Below are positions 38,001 through 51,000 of a stretch of DNA of 64,000 nt, piece after piece. The stretch comes from Litomosoides sigmodontis (taxonomy: Eukaryota; Nematoda; Chromadorea; Rhabditida; Onchocercidae). Made by a program: the position numbers and the translations under genes. The stretch lies in assembly GCA_963070105.1 (NCBI GenBank), contig OY718808.1:993238-1057237 (forward strand), in the 5' to 3' direction. Each line of letters begins with the position of its first letter. Position 1 is the stretch's first letter. Below the pieces are notes generated by a model that was given only the letters and a program-made list of their open reading frames with translations, did no database searches and was not told where the DNA came from.

Positions 38001-38147
38001 ATCGCTTTTGATCAATGTCATCCGGCATGTTTGCCGGAATAGCCTCATTCGGTATGCAACGGATCTCCATAATTAAGTGATTTCCCACGTCTTTCCGTAC
38101 ATTCCACGCCACTCGACAATAATTTTGATCATGAAATTCAGTGTTTT
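35086..38147 (-). CDS. Unidentified type I single-pass membrane protein (3' exons secure, 5' end incomplete)
   Basis: Minus-strand exons in order: 38147-37926, 37600-37330, 36924-36729 (or to 36717), 36092 to the donor before GTAATT just below 36000, 35637-35579, 35362-35307, 35182-35086 (TAG). Phases match at every junction. The protein has a Cys-containing ectodomain part (..NYCRVAW.., ..MEIRCIP..). A juxtamembrane segment follows with several N-glycosylation sequons (NVTT, NDTE, NRTL, NATT). A strong transmembrane helix comes next, LYVLILLAILVILLLAITAL, ending CYYDC. The basic cytoplasmic tail ends in an acidic Ser/Glu-rich stretch (..GSETGSEDL). If the 35307 donor is skipped, an alternative end at TGA 35263-35261 gives RFEALLQFRLENFHF. 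I do not recognise the family. Confidence 0.6.
36390..36500 (-). CDS. Candidate extra exon in the tail of the membrane-protein gene
   Basis: A 36-codon minus-strand frame reads ..HYTVNLNGRVVRRET.. before a TGA at 36392-36390. A cacag acceptor at 36463-36464 and a gtaatt donor after 36411 would delimit a 52-base exon ending in phase 0, matching the next exon. Its entry phase does not fit the membrane-segment exon, so either a further small exon is missing or it belongs to another isoform. Confidence 0.3.
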
Positions 38148-38819
38148 CTGTTTGTATGAATGTATCACCGCTTTAGCATACAAACACTTCGATATTGAAT
38201 AAACAGTGCTCATAGAAGATAAACAAATTTTAAGCATTACTTGAATTTTTTCACACTGTTTTGTGAGTAATCAATTGCCACTTTAATTTGTTGAAAGGAA
38301 AAGCAGATAATTAAACATTCATTCATTAGCAATTTAAAATTTTAACTTTGGTAAATTAATATCAATTGGGAATAAAGTTGAAATGTCTTCAACTAAATGA
38401 TAAAAAATTGAGCAAATTGCTGTTTCTTTCCTTCCATCGAATCAAATTCATTTTTAAATCAGCCATCTAACATCTGCTCCTCTTTCCACACAAATGAGAA
38501 AAAAGGAATGAAAAAAAATGAAACGAAATGATAGCTATCTATTTTCTTCAATTACTTTCTACTAAACCTTACAACAAAATGTTAAATTGCAATGAGACGT
38601 AATTTCACGTGTAATGATGCATAGCGTGGTAGAAATGATACTACACTCTATAATCTGAATAATTCACGCAACAGCCGTTTTTCATGCGCATGTTAATCAC
38701 TTTTTTTTTAAAAAAAAGATAGAGTTTGAGCATGTGCGAATGAAAAAAATATGCAAATTATTACTATAAAACATAAATTTTTTTTAAATAAAATTTTTGA
38801 GATTTAGGAAAAGTTGTAC

Positions 38820-38999
38820 GATTTTAAGCAGTAAATTATGCGAATTGATAATATGTGGTCGATAAGTTGCAAAGAGAGTTGAAATTTCCATGCGACATTT
38901 GTTATCGATGGTATTTGGAATTATTAAATTGAGAAAAAGTTGATATCGCATTGTGGATAGTAACGCAACGTGTAGACATTTCCGTAACACATAGTTCAC
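38820..38999 (-). CDS. Candidate upstream exon (60 codons) of the membrane-protein gene
   Basis: A minus-strand frame open for 60 codons runs from a weak acceptor (tttaag) at 39000-39001 to ATC|gtacaa. It contains two Cys and looks like part of a beta-rich ectodomain (..LIIPNTIDNKCRMEISTLF..). It would join in phase 0 to candidate exon 39770-39660 (..NESYNDEVK). The next link to the secure exon at 38147 needs phase 1, so at least one junction is wrong or missing. Confidence 0.3.
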
Positions 39000-39659
39000 C
39001 TTAAATGCTCTAATTATTCTTTTATTAAGAATAAGTTTGAAAAATTCAAACTTTTTTGTATTATACTGTCTAATAAGCTATTTAAAAATTATTAGAAGAT
39101 GCAGCAAAATAATTCGTTTTCAAAATTTTTTTTGTCAAGTTTTGTTTTATTAACATTTCCTTTAAAGCAAAAAAATCTGAATTTTTATCCCAATTTATTA
39201 ATAATGTGCATTGCTAAAGTAATCAAAAAACCATTTATAAGCACACAAAAAAACATCTTTCATTTTTTGTTATCAAAAATTTTTATACATTCGATTAAAG
39301 CAATGGGTAACAAAAGTTCCTTTCAAAATAAATACTTTTTTCAGAAAAAAATTAAACCGTTTAAAATATTAGTGACAGCAATTTTTTGTCGAATAGAAGA
39401 AATTAACAAAAATGGCAGAATGCAAAGAAGAATGAAAAAATTCGTTTAATTGTAAAAAATCATCAGTAACAGTAAAAATTTGAAAAGCCGAAACACAAAA
39501 AGGAAACAAATATTAATGCAATGAATTTCAATGATTTAATCAATCAATAAACTCAAAGGGCAACGATGATAATAATAATAGGAATAATAATTGTTAAATA
39601 ACAATATCAGGAAAAATTGAAAATTCAAAAAAAAAATTTTTTGACCGAATTTAGCCAAC

Positions 39660-39770
39660 CTTTACTTCGTCATTGTACGACTCATTCAATGTAAGCTTAA
39701 GAATATCATTAGTGAAAAAATTGCTTGAATTCACAAATATAATCGAAATGCATAATAATGTAATGTATCG
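39660..39770 (-). CDS. Candidate 5' exon with a signal-peptide-like segment
   Basis: After a cttcag acceptor, 37 codons encode RYITLLCISIIFVNSSNFFT and then an acidic NESYNDEVK segment, ending at AAG|gttggc. The hydrophobic run followed by small polar residues would suit a signal peptide or its second half, consistent with a type I membrane protein. No upstream exon with a start ATG was located. Confidence 0.3.
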
Positions 39771-40998
39771 CTGAAGTTATAGCATGAATAAGGCGAACAG
39801 TTCAGGAAAAAAGATAGAAGCGAAAAAATTATTAACTGAATAGTTTTACAGCAATAAAAATGCTTTCATTTTTTGGCAGAATAGGATTTTTTTGTCGGAA
39901 GTAATAAGGCAAACCATAAAGGACAGACAGCAATTGTTGCAATTAACACCAACTGTGAACATTCATAAAGCAAAAATTAAACCAAAATGATGCTTCTTTT
40001 TAAAAACGAGTCTTCCGATCTCGGATAATTTCATAATATGCAAATCAACTACATCTGTTTACGTATTGAAAAAGTAAAAATTGAATAAGCAATGAACAAA
40101 ATTAATGAAATAGCTTTACAAAGCTTACGTGGTAACTAAAAAATCAAACATTGATAGCATAATTTAGCGGATCGAATGGTTAATTTCATTAAAGTTAATT
40201 TTGTGGCTCATTTCTGATAGTACTATGTGCAGCAAAGTAGTGAAATAGTGTACCTGCGAGAGATCACACGTAAATTATGACGAAGTAAATAAAAACACCC
40301 GTTACATTTGGATTATAACTTGTCATCAATCTTTAAGTGATCACTTCCCAAAATTACTAAAGCGATTTACTTACCGAATATAGCAATTTTATTGATAACT
40401 TCTATTTTAGAAGCTGAATTTTATACCACAGAATGAATCTGAAAAATTAATAAACTACAAAACACTGCAACATTATAAGCTTTCTGAAAATTTCATTTGG
40501 AAAAGCAACAGATTCTAGACATGAAAATTGGACAAATTCTGACGTTTGAAAAACAGGTTCTATGGGACCACAAATTATCGAATCAAGCAGTTAAGAAATT
40601 TTTGAGATGACAAAAAATTTTTACAATATTATGCAATTGCTCCATGATAAATTTCAAATTCCAAATAAATGTTCACAGCAAAAGATTTAAGTAAAGGACC
40701 ATTTTGACTAGCAGAGTAAATAAGAAACAAGGCAATGTCGTGAGATAACATTCATGTTTCGAACAGTTACGAAAAAAATAAATTTCACTAATTTTCAAAT
40801 TTAAATTTGAAGAAAACACTAAATATACCAAACTTACTTTTCGATACAGCTGATCATACCGAAAATCACCAAGGAAGACTATTATATAAATGCATAATAC
40901 CGGAGTTCACAAAATTTACAAAAAAAAATACTTGCATAAACAGACAGGTAAGCAGTTGAAGAGAGATGATTTAATCAGATGCAACCGGTAAGCTGACG

Positions 40999-43900
40999 TC
41001 ATGATTCCCGTGATAAGAAACAAACTGGAAAATATTTTACGTGTGTTTGCCATTGAGCAGAGATCTGGAAAAAACGTATTTCTGACCATACACAACCATC
41101 GATCGAGACTGAAAAAAAAACTTTTAAAACACAATCTGCGAATAATGCATGAGATAGGAGACTGATTCCAGTATTCCTGACAGTAAAAATTATTTTTTTC
41201 AATTTCTCTGCTGAAATTATGTATTGGGAGACCATATATAAAAGAGACGGGTTCCCAATACTCGATTATTGCTTAAGTCTAAATCAAGGTGAAATAATCC
41301 AAATTCTACAATTAGCATTAATGTTTATGATAACGCTCTATAAAATATCCCCAAATAAAATAAGTTAAAAATTTTGTTTGTCCATTCATATTCGTCAGTA
41401 CCAAATTAGAGCAATTAAGGCCGACAAAAATGACTCACCTGTAAGTGGATGTTTCCCACTGCAGATTAGACGTGCTACATTGCTAATGCATTGAACAGAA
41501 TTTTGAGCCTCTAATTCATTTCGCTGAAAATTGAAAAGTGCTAACATTGAATTTAATTGAATTAGAAAATATCACTCCGTTTCAAAATCAGTTTTCTTAT
41601 GAATTATCATTATGTCTAGATCAATCGTCTAGATGGGTTGTTGCAAACGTACTTGTACTTTCTTCATTCCAAATTTATGTAACATTTTGTCGCGCCTTCG
41701 CTCCTTGACGAATTGGAAAGAAAGAAGAGCGCTAAATGGTTTCCGGAATACAGCAAATAAACGAAATGCCGACCGAATTGAGCATTTTAAAAACTGCGGT
41801 TCACGTTTCATTGTTCCAGAAGCACCGCCGATGCTTCCTGCACTACCATCATTCTAAAAACAAAAGCCATTAAATTTCGAAACTTCACAAAATAAGTCAA
41901 AAACTATGGTACAAATTTTATGGTAAACAAAAAAAGTAGATAGACCGCACCTCAATAGAAATTGCAGTGTCCAAAAAAAGCATATCAATTTAAACCGCTG
42001 CATATTCGAGCTTTAATTTCATGAATACGGCTTTCTACTTACATTTTGATTATTTGGTATCCAGTATTCGATAAGGAGATCTTGTGAATCAGATATTCTT
42101 ATATTATGTGGAGTTAACGGAGGAGACAGCTGTTGCACACCAAAAGCACCCTGTAATCGTTAGAAAAATTATTAATAGTCCAAACTAAATTCACTCAAAA
42201 AAATTATGAAATAACAATAAATTAATCTGTATAATATTTTGCAGAGTGCTTTACCAAATCTACATTAGCATCTAGTTCATAGTGAAAGATACCAAAGGTG
42301 CGATGCGCAAACCACTTACATAAACCTGCAAATTACCTGAGTTTCCTCGTTTAGCCTCATAGACATTATGCAGCTTTCCATATCTTCTTCAAATTGGCCA
42401 ACCCGAACTTCGGAAAGGAATGGAACGAACTGTGAGCTTTCTTTTTCGTCTGATAAGCTGTAACTGTGCAATCCGTAGAAAAAATTAGATATAGTAAAAT
42501 GTAAATCCAGAAATCTTATAAGTGCAAAAGAGATTGCATTATTATGCATGAACCGTTAGCCTCCTTCATTTATTATCTAATTTGCTAATATAAATGTTAT
42601 TTAGGAAAATGTAATCAAAGGAATACTAAGAGTGGAAAATTAAAAAAAAGATCATATCACTGAAATACCTACGCCTTACTATCCAATTGTAACATTGCTT
42701 CGCCTATTGGTAACTTTCGAAATGTTCCCTCGGGAATATTTTGCAATTTTTCCGAAAATGCTTTTAGTTCAGATAATACAAGTTCATCGGGATTTTTCAT
42801 AAAAAGTTCACTTAGGGCACACGTGCTACCAGATTGAAGCGCGCTGTCCAGCGAACTAGAAGGTAGTGTAACCACACAAAACCTGAAATAGAAAAATCTA
42901 GAAAGAGTTACCAGAATTCAAACTATTGTGAATATAAATGTTAGAAAAACGTAATCAAAGGGGTACTATACTTATTGGAGAATTAAAAAAAGATCATGCC
43001 ATTGAAATACCTATCATTAAAATCTTACTATCCAACTGTAGCATTGCTTCGCCTATTCATAACTTTTGAAATGTTCCCTCGGGAATATTTTGTAATTTTT
43101 CCGAAAATGCTTTTAGTTCAGACAATGCAAGTTCATCGGGATTTTTCATAAAAAGCAAAAGACAATTTACTTCATGCACATTATTTTGGAGAAAGTAAAA
43201 TGTTTCACCTCAAGAAATTGATCCATTCGCCCGATTTATCTTGCAGTGACTCAACGTATGCACGAAGAACAAAGTTGACTAATTTTTCTGAACCAATTAT
43301 ACCAAGAACTGTACACGGTGGAGATGTCGATGAACTGTTACAGCTTTAAAGAAATTATCTTAAATTTCATTTTCCCTTGATTCTTAACCAACTTCGATAT
43401 TTTATTAGAGTTTTCATAGAAATTATGCGGTAACTTCCTCTTCGATATATCAATATAATTTCCACTAAAAATTTCTTAAAAATTATATAACATGTCCAAA
43501 AAAGTGCTTACAATTTTTGTATTTTTGCAACAACAGACGAGATCAATAAGCGGCAATCGTTGAAAGATGAGCAGTCCAGTACTCGAAAAACGGAACCAAA
43601 AAATGATGGAATCTGAACATCAGAGCTATCACATAACCACAGACGTTCACTAACATTCCATGACTCTTCATCGTGCATAACAGCCGATAACTACAAAAAA
43701 CATATTTGTACCATCCACTTATAATACATATTGATTGGTGCAGCCTTACAAAACATTGACATTAAAAAATCAAAAATCGAAGCCCAAAAGCTGTTACCAA
43801 TTCACGATGACTATCAGACATTTAGAATACAATGAAAATAGTGGAAATAAAAAAGAGGCAACTGCAAAGGACAACAAGTTGCACATATATTAATAAATTT

Positions 43901-46900
43901 TACTGCTCCAACTCTCAAATTGATGGAATCGTAAAATCCTGCTCCTAAATACCGGATGGATAAATATGTTATCGTAATTTAATTTAATTCCAGCACAAGA
44001 AAGTGATTTTCGTCTATTAATATGCATTATTTTCGCATAAATCAAATATAATAAATAGACAAAGTGAATAAAACAGAGTTAAAGGCTTCGATGTCACGAC
44101 TAACAATAATTACTACTTCTTAAAATTTCTAATTTACCCAATCGGTGACAGGCGTTGTATGCGCCGGATGCCAGTGAGATTTTGTAACATCAAAGTTCTG
44201 TGAGCAAAGAGGAAATGAAACAGCAGAAACTGAGGTTGGTACATTGGTGGCAGTAAAATGAGCAGGAACATTCATGGCAGCACTTGGAACTCTTTCTAAT
44301 GTGGGCACAAACTTCTGGTGATTCTTTTCAGTTGAGCCGAACCTGTAACTAAAAGACGAAATGTTCTCATAGCACAGAGCAAAAAATTGTCTCCTTAAAA
44401 ATCGCTAACTAAATTCCGGCGATAAAGGGTAGTATCAACTACAAATATTCGGTTCAAGAAAGAAAAGAGAACTTCAGAATTAAAAGACTTCATTATTTTT
44501 AGAAAAGAAGGAAGTATTAGAAAATACATGCTAAAAAGCATATAATTTCAAATCACATTTTCAACTTGATCGCCGTGCTGATGTTTCATTTGGTAAAAAA
44601 CACTAAAATTATCTGTGACGAATTGTACAAAACTGTGTATTGCTAAATTGGATTTTTCACTTACACGTCATCGATATCACTGCTAACTTCTTCATCGCTA
44701 TCAGTTTCTTCAATATTATCCTGTAAGAAACTTCTTTAATCGCTTTCAAATAAAAGGGTGCAATACTTTCCATAATAAAGCGGATCAAGGGTAATGTCTA
44801 AAATATGCTAATACCTTATTATCGCTAATTGATGGTAACACTTCTCGTGATGTAAAGTAAGGCTGCAAACTTGGTCTTGGATTGCTTACTATACTCAAAT
44901 TATCCATGACCATTTCTGGCCCAGAATCCGACAAATTATCTAACTCTTCGAACAGCTCCTCAAGTTCCTGTGCTGTCGGTGCTACATTACCCGTTCGTGA
45001 TGCGGAATCTGAAAAAATTACACTTGTTTCTTTAACGTTTCCGTTAGGCAAATATGACGGAATTCTTACTAAAAATGCAATATTTTCGAAAAAAAATACA
45101 GATATAATAGATATACTGCAGCGTGATCAGCCGACCTGCAGTTCCTTCTTCAGGAATTTTGAATCTTTTTAACAAAGATGAGAATTTCTGCTTTAAATTC
45201 TTCCGTGCCATTTTTCGTTCCTGCGTTTTCCGTGATTTATACCTGGAAAATGCCTAAACTGTCGATGTAAATATTGAGAAATAAGAGGAAAAAGAAATAA
45301 AGCTTGCGAAATAAGATTCATGAATATGTGAAAATAGCAAAACACAACAAATCAGAAGAAAATACAAATCCAGAGAGAGGCAACGAAGAACGAAAAATGG
45401 AAATCAATGGAAGTTCTGAAGAATAAATTAATGTCTGATGCATTAATATTCCACCTCTGCTTTGGCACTGGGCGACCTGAATCCCTCAATTCCTGCTCAT
45501 CATTTGTTTCCTGCCCATCCGATGAACTGTTGTCATCATCCTCACTTTCTAATCCCTTTTCCTTGATCCTTCTTACACTCACTTCATTTTGAATTTCAAA
45601 TGCCTGACTTTGACAAGACCCAACTACAAGTCGTCCAACTGCTGCAAATGGTAGAATATCAAACCATTAATTTAAACTAAGGATATCAGACTTCTAAGAG
45701 CGCATCTTTCGTCACCCAATTTTATTAAGAACCTCCCTCCGTTTCCTTGTCACTAGAGATTCGAAATTCTCAATACTGAGAAGTAGAAAACACAATTTAT
45801 CCAGCAATAAATATTGTTACCTTCAAAGTTTCCTTTTTCACTAAAACTGAAATTCACAAGGATAAAAGTAACATGAAAAATTAAAATATCATGTTTCCAT
45901 ACTATGATGCTTTAACTACCGTCTCGGACCCAACGATATGTAAAAATACGCTAATGCTACGACAATACGTAAATACATGAACAATGTACGTAAGAAACAA
46001 ATAGTTAATACAATATAAAAATATTAACAAATGCAAATATTGTGAATTTTTCATCTAAATTGCTTACTTAATCGTACGATAAAACATATAAAATTCCATT
46101 ACTAGGTCCATTAATAATTACACTCTCACACAGAATAAGATAACTAACGACTAATATTTTGTGCTTCATCCTTTTCCATAACGGGATCAAAAAGTGGAAT
46201 CTCACGAACAGAGCAATTTTGCAGCACTTCCGATAAATTGATTGTACCTGCAAAATCAGACGAAATGGACAATTAAAATTTTGAAAGACGCTTAAAAAGA
46301 ATCTTTCATGCTGAGTAACTGAAATTAGTAAAAGAAATCATTGTAAAAAATGTACATAAGTGAAATTACAAGCAAGATTTACCAAATAACGATAAATGTG
46401 TTGTAAAAAAAAACGTTTACCAACAGCAAGCGTTTTATAACCCAAAATTGGCCGGTTTTTATATCGTTTGCGTCTTTGAAGCAATATTTGTAAGATATTT
46501 CCTTTTCTTTTTAAGAAATGTGGGTACTAAAAATTAATTTCTTATTGTTTTTGACAATTATCAATCATCACTAAATCAAAAAGAACATCAATCACGAAAA
46601 CAAAATTGAATGTAAAGAAATAATGCAAGCAAACGGAACATCGCATCAAATAAAATATAAAAACGAAAATATGTTAAAAAAATCATGCTTTTGATTAGAA
46701 GCAGCTTGAATTTTTTTGAATATAATTTTGAACAAACAAACTGAAAATGCGAGCATCAAAAAAGACAAAATTATATACCTGTATTGTAAATGATATATTT
46801 AAATCTATATCAACTTTGCCATTTCTGGATTGAATTAAAAAATCATTACTACGAAGAGATCGCTTCGAACCCTAAAATTATGAAAATGTTTGGATGTTTT

Positions 46901-47443
46901 ACAACTAACATTTATATGTTTTCGATTACCTGTTTCTTTTGCAACTACATACGCTAATTCGGTATCCCAATCACTTAATTAAATTTTATCTGGAAATGAA
47001 TGAAACAGGTGATACAATTCGTTACTATGCAATCACTTGCATTGCCAAAGCATTCACATCTCATAAAATCCAAGGAAAAAGAGAATAAAACACAGAATTT
47101 GAAAGTCTAAATTTTAAAACTAACGTGTAATTTAACTGTAATAACAGCCGTAGAGTGATTCCCAAGAAATGCATTAAGCACTAAACGAGTTAAGGCCATA
47201 GAAAACATTCTGAAAACATTGGCTATATAGAACAAATTTAGGTATCGATATGTGAGTGGTGCAAACAATACTCTTTGCTGGCAATGAAGAAAGCAACTAA
47301 TTAAATCCTTTGATTAGTAATAAGATAACGATAATAATAAGACGAAAAAAGACCAACCGTTGTACGGCACAAGTAACTGTTCTATCCGTCTCCCAATTGG
47401 CAAACAATCGCATAGGTACCGTACGACTTGCAGTAATATCCAT
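40999..47443 (-). CDS. pacs-1: PACS, phosphofurin acidic cluster sorting protein
   Basis: Nineteen exons: 47443-47358, 47209-47125, 46871-46779, 46526-46421, 46247-46145, 45846-45821, 45641-45455, 45242-45136, 45008-44815, 44720-44665, 44342-44138, 43690-43512, 43343-43209, 42882-42673, 42463-42337, 42150-42043, 41853-41653 (or 41659), 41523-41439, 41108-40999. They total 2403 nt, exactly 800 codons plus TGA. The N-terminal cargo (furin)-binding region is clear: [20 protein letters not shown] and [19 protein letters not shown]. Next come a basic [12 protein letters not shown] segment and the acidic [18 protein letters not shown] block. The C-terminal PACS domain follows, with KLPIGEAML and [23 protein letters not shown] proteins link acidic-cluster cargo to AP-1/AP-3 and GGA adaptors in TGN/endosome sorting. 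The length is slightly below vertebrate PACS (about 890-960). The symbol follows C. elegans usage by homology. Confidence 0.93.
42587..42806 (-). repeat. Direct repeat copy A: 3' part of PACS exon 14 plus downstream intron
   Basis: This copy includes the intact coding sequence from ..[10 protein letters not shown] to the exon end (donor after 42673) and about 85 bp of intron. It is highly similar to copy B at 42931-43155 in the same orientation. Confidence 0.9.
42931..43155 (-). pseudogene. Direct repeat copy B: broken partial duplicate of PACS exon 14
   Basis: This segment lies in the intron between exons 43343-43209 and 42882-42673. It repeats most of exon 14 and its downstream intron with scattered substitutions. 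It lacks the exon's 5' third and acceptor. The codon for Pro in KLPIGEA is replaced by an in-frame TGA (43059-43057), and the donor region is altered. It cannot serve as an in-frame exon and looks like a recent tandem duplication that is decaying. Confidence 0.88.
45821..45846 (-). CDS. pacs-1: 26-nt microexon of the PACS gene
   Basis: Between exons 46247-46145 and 45641-45455, only this short segment keeps the frame (one base, eight codons FSEKGNFE, one base). It is flanked by a tttcag acceptor and a gtaaca donor. The 5' donor of the preceding exon (TTA|gttatc) is weak, so its exact edge could move by a few bases. A nearby acceptor (ttttag) would shorten it by six bases. Confidence 0.6.
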
Positions 47444-47988
47444 ATTACGATTCGAACACTATGATAGATTAAATAAATCAGATGGGTGATCACTTATCCA
47501 TTTTCATAAAGCATATGAAATTGACGACGAACACCAGTGCAACATCTGTAAATGATATTTAGTAATAAAATAAATTGCCAACAAGCTGATGAAGAGAACT
47601 TCCCTCCTCTTAAATACTATGTTAAATACTATTTGTAATATTTATTAAAAATGTACATCGCATTTCTTCTAAATATAACTGAACAAAATTTGCAAAAATG
47701 TTAAATAATTTCAAAAAAAAATATTAAACATAAACATACATAAAACACATGAAGCAACGGCAAATTGAAATTTAACATTTCCATTTGTTCATCTCTCTCC
47801 TTAATTTTATGAAAATTTTTCGTTAATCTCAAAATCACGTGTTTCATGTTAGCAAAACAGACCAATTCCACGCTCACAACAGCAATACCAACAAAAGCAG
47901 TAAAAATAAACTCTACAAAAGACATGAAATATTTCACAGCGTCATATCTCTAATCCCACACAGCCAACATTTTCCAATATCCGAACAG

Positions 47989-48052
47989 AGAGAGAGAGAG
48001 AGAGGGAGAGAGAGAGAGGGAGGGAGGGAGGAAGGGAGGGAGAGAGAGAGAG
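47989..48052. repeat. (GA)n/GGGA microsatellite
   Basis: A run of GAGAGA interrupted by GGGA units, about 550 bp upstream of the PACS start codon. A mirror CT-rich tract follows at about 48147-48275. Confidence 0.85.
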
Positions 48053-51000
48053 CGTTGTGTCGCAAAAGGTATTCACACGGAGAGTATCGTTACTGAACCC
48101 TAAATAAATATCACAGCTAAACATTTTATTCCTTCTCCTTCCATTCCCCCTCTCTCTTTCTCTCCCTCTCCCGTTCTGCTCTTTTATCTTTCCTTCCATA
48201 TTATTTTTGTTAAATAACCTACATCTCTCTTTTATCTCACTTCCTCTCTCTCTTTCTCCCTCTCCCCTTCTCCATCTTTCTATTTGAATGTTCAAAAAGG
48301 GATTATTTCAAAAAAAAAAACAAAAAATTATTTACTGTCCTTGTTGTGAATTGAGTGCAAAAGAGAAATAGATGAAATTGCTAAACGCTGAAAGTGAAAT
48401 TTCCTCCATTCTGAAATGTTTATGCCAACTATGGGAGATGAAATTGCAATCGAAAAAGAAAGAAACGAGTAAATTCGATCAATCCAATCTCATTTCACTT
48501 CCCCTCTTTTTTTCCCTTTCCCTTTTCCCTTTCTTCCTTTCTAAACATACAATGGAAGATGAATTAAATTAAATTTCAGCAATATTTGTGAAGATTTTAG
48601 AAATTTTCAAAAATTATTTTGCAGAAATAGAACGACAAAATTTGAGGTGAATTTTCCATTTTCAATTCTTTCCATTGATGATTTGAGGAATATATGCAAT
48701 TGTAGCAAAACATTTTGCTTTTGTTTTCAATTTGTCTAAACATTAATTATTTCATAACAGACTGAAATGTGCCTATGACACTCTGAGTAATTTAAATTTC
48801 AGTTCCACTAATTTGCTAAAGAATTGTAAGTAAAACAAACAAGTAATGATGGAAGAAAAGGATGGAGAAATGAAAATTGCATTTATGCAGTAAATAGTTA
48901 AAAATTTTGAAATCAGAAGTTGGAAATTCACAGAGATTTATTTTAAAATTCTCATTTTGCATTCTTTTAACATTGCGTATTTGGAAAAAAAGTTGTTGGC
49001 GTATTTTATTAAAGTTATTAACAATTAATTCAAAAGTTAATGCATGCAAATCTGTCGTATATCAGATTACCACATTCGTTGTTCGCTGCAACGTCCAAAA
49101 AATCTTTTACATATCATTTAAATGAAATTATTGTAATTAAATGAATTCGTACATTTACTAGTACAACTTAAAAACTATTGGAATTTTGATTAAATTCACG
49201 CCCTAAAATACTTGCTACTCGAAATTAGACGTCTATAGAGTAAAACATAAAAAGTATTCCAATGAAAAAGAAGGAAAATAAAGTAACGTGGGGGAGGGAG
49301 GGGGGGAGGAAAAAAGTTAATTCAATTTCGATCAATGTATTACTTCGAATAAGTAAGTTTTGCTCCATAAAACGGTGACAATTAACGAGTATGATAATAA
49401 ATTGCTGCAAATGATTCTATCAGCTGTTAGTAAATTAAAAAATTCATCGTTTGACAAATGTGAAATGTGAACGAAAACGAAAGAAATTGATACTCTCTTT
49501 TCTTCTCCCCAACTCTTCCATCTTTTCCATTAATATCCATTTCCAATATCGCTTACTTTGAAGTGATGTATAACTCACATTTAGCTTCTAATCCTCAAAT
49601 TCATTAGATTACGAAAAAAAAGGTCTTTTTTCCCCCTCATCACCGAATATCGAATTGCAATTTTCGTTAAAAATTGCTAACTGAAATTATTTGTTGTTTT
49701 TCATTTCTTCCCACACATCCAGTAGCAATCCAATGCAGCAATACTTGCTTTCTTTTTCATCTTTCATTTTAAGCGCATTTAACATGAAATTAAAATTACT
49801 CATTCATTTGAATTCCAGAAATTAAAGTTGCATCAGTTGCCGCGACACATTTGCTAAATGAAATTATGTAAAATGTTCGCAAATAAAAATGTATCAAATG
49901 GCAGCAGTAAATCATTGAAGAGCTCGTAAACACGGCGGCGAAAGTAAATTTTGTTTTGGTGATGGAAGTTAAGGTGAAAAATGAAAATAAGGCCATTACT
50001 TGTTGTAAATAGTTTGATGAAATTAATGAAAAAACAATTTTAAATGATCCGAGCAATTTCCTTTTTTTTTTTTCTTTTTTTTTTCGTCGAAAAACTGCAA
50101 ATGAGGAAAGTTGTGGGCTATAAAAGCGAATAGAAAATTCGGGAGTAACATGGAAATAGCACAAAATTTTTCCTTTTTTTCGAGAAAGCAACTTTTGATT
50201 AGTTGAAATACATTTAATTAAAAAATAAGTCAAAAAAAGAGAGAGCAACGATTTTTCTTAGAGTGCTTTTTTTTCTTCTCAAAAAAAATAATGTCTTTTA
50301 TTTTTTCGCATAAAATAAAAATATTAAAATTCTTTGTGAAATTAATACAATAGAAAATTTTCGTAATCAAACAGCACATTGAAACACAGTGGCACTAATT
50401 AATTAGTGATAAATAAATCATCCATAAAATAGTTTAAATTGAAGAGCAAAATCATTGAGAAGACTGGAAATTACAAATTTGTTAAATGTGAGAATTGAAA
50501 TTAAATAATAATTGTAAACAAATTTTTGATTGTAGCGCACCAAATGAAGTTAGTTATTTGGTTGGATGGAATTGGTGACATTGAATTTCACGCAACTACC
50601 AGTCGACCAGTCATCCATCCATCCGTCAGCACCACTCGTTCTTCCGCCACTTCTCAAATTATAAGTTCAAAGATTGGAAATGAATTGAATGGAAGGAGAA
50701 AACAAGCTGGAAGAGTGGAATTGAAAGGATGGAAGAAAGGCAACGGCTGAAGGGGTTTTTTTTTCGGTCTGTTTGTTTAAATTAGAAAATTTTCTGCCTT
50801 AATTAAAGTTTAAATTGTAATTTTAAAGATTAACGGTGAATTTGAGAGAGAAAAATGCTGTTTAGATTAAACGAAAGAAAACAGACCGTTTTTTGTTTAA
50901 AAACAAAAAAAAGAGAGGAAATTTTGAAGATAAGAAATGAGAAGGAAAAAGCAATTTATTGCTGATATATTATATTAGCAGAAGGAGTCGGAGTGGAAAT

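Noticed and set aside
37926..38147. Assignment of the membrane protein to the alpha/epsilon-sarcoglycan family
   Set aside because: Topology and a possible F..Q.YC..W spacing are suggestive, but I could not find the conserved ectodomain or tail motifs. It was left unassigned.
39099..39449. 116-codon + strand frame
   Set aside because: It is composed of Lys/Phe/Asn/Ile from A and T runs, opposite to the minus-strand gene, with no family resemblance.
46943..46957. 15-nt microexon (TTGCAAAAGAAACAG) before PACS exon 3
   Set aside because: Exon 47209-47125 ending ..VITVKLH joins directly and in phase to GSKRSLRS, which matches the PACS family better.
47942..48295. 117-codon minus-strand frame upstream of PACS
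   Set aside because: It is made largely of GA/CT microsatellite translation (ERERGS.., SLPLSLSL..), not a gene.
49796..50248. 150-codon minus-strand open frame upstream of atg-9
   Set aside because: It is the longest frame in the intergenic space, but it is Lys/Phe/Ser-rich with homopolymer-derived RKKKEKKKRK and has no domain look or splice context.
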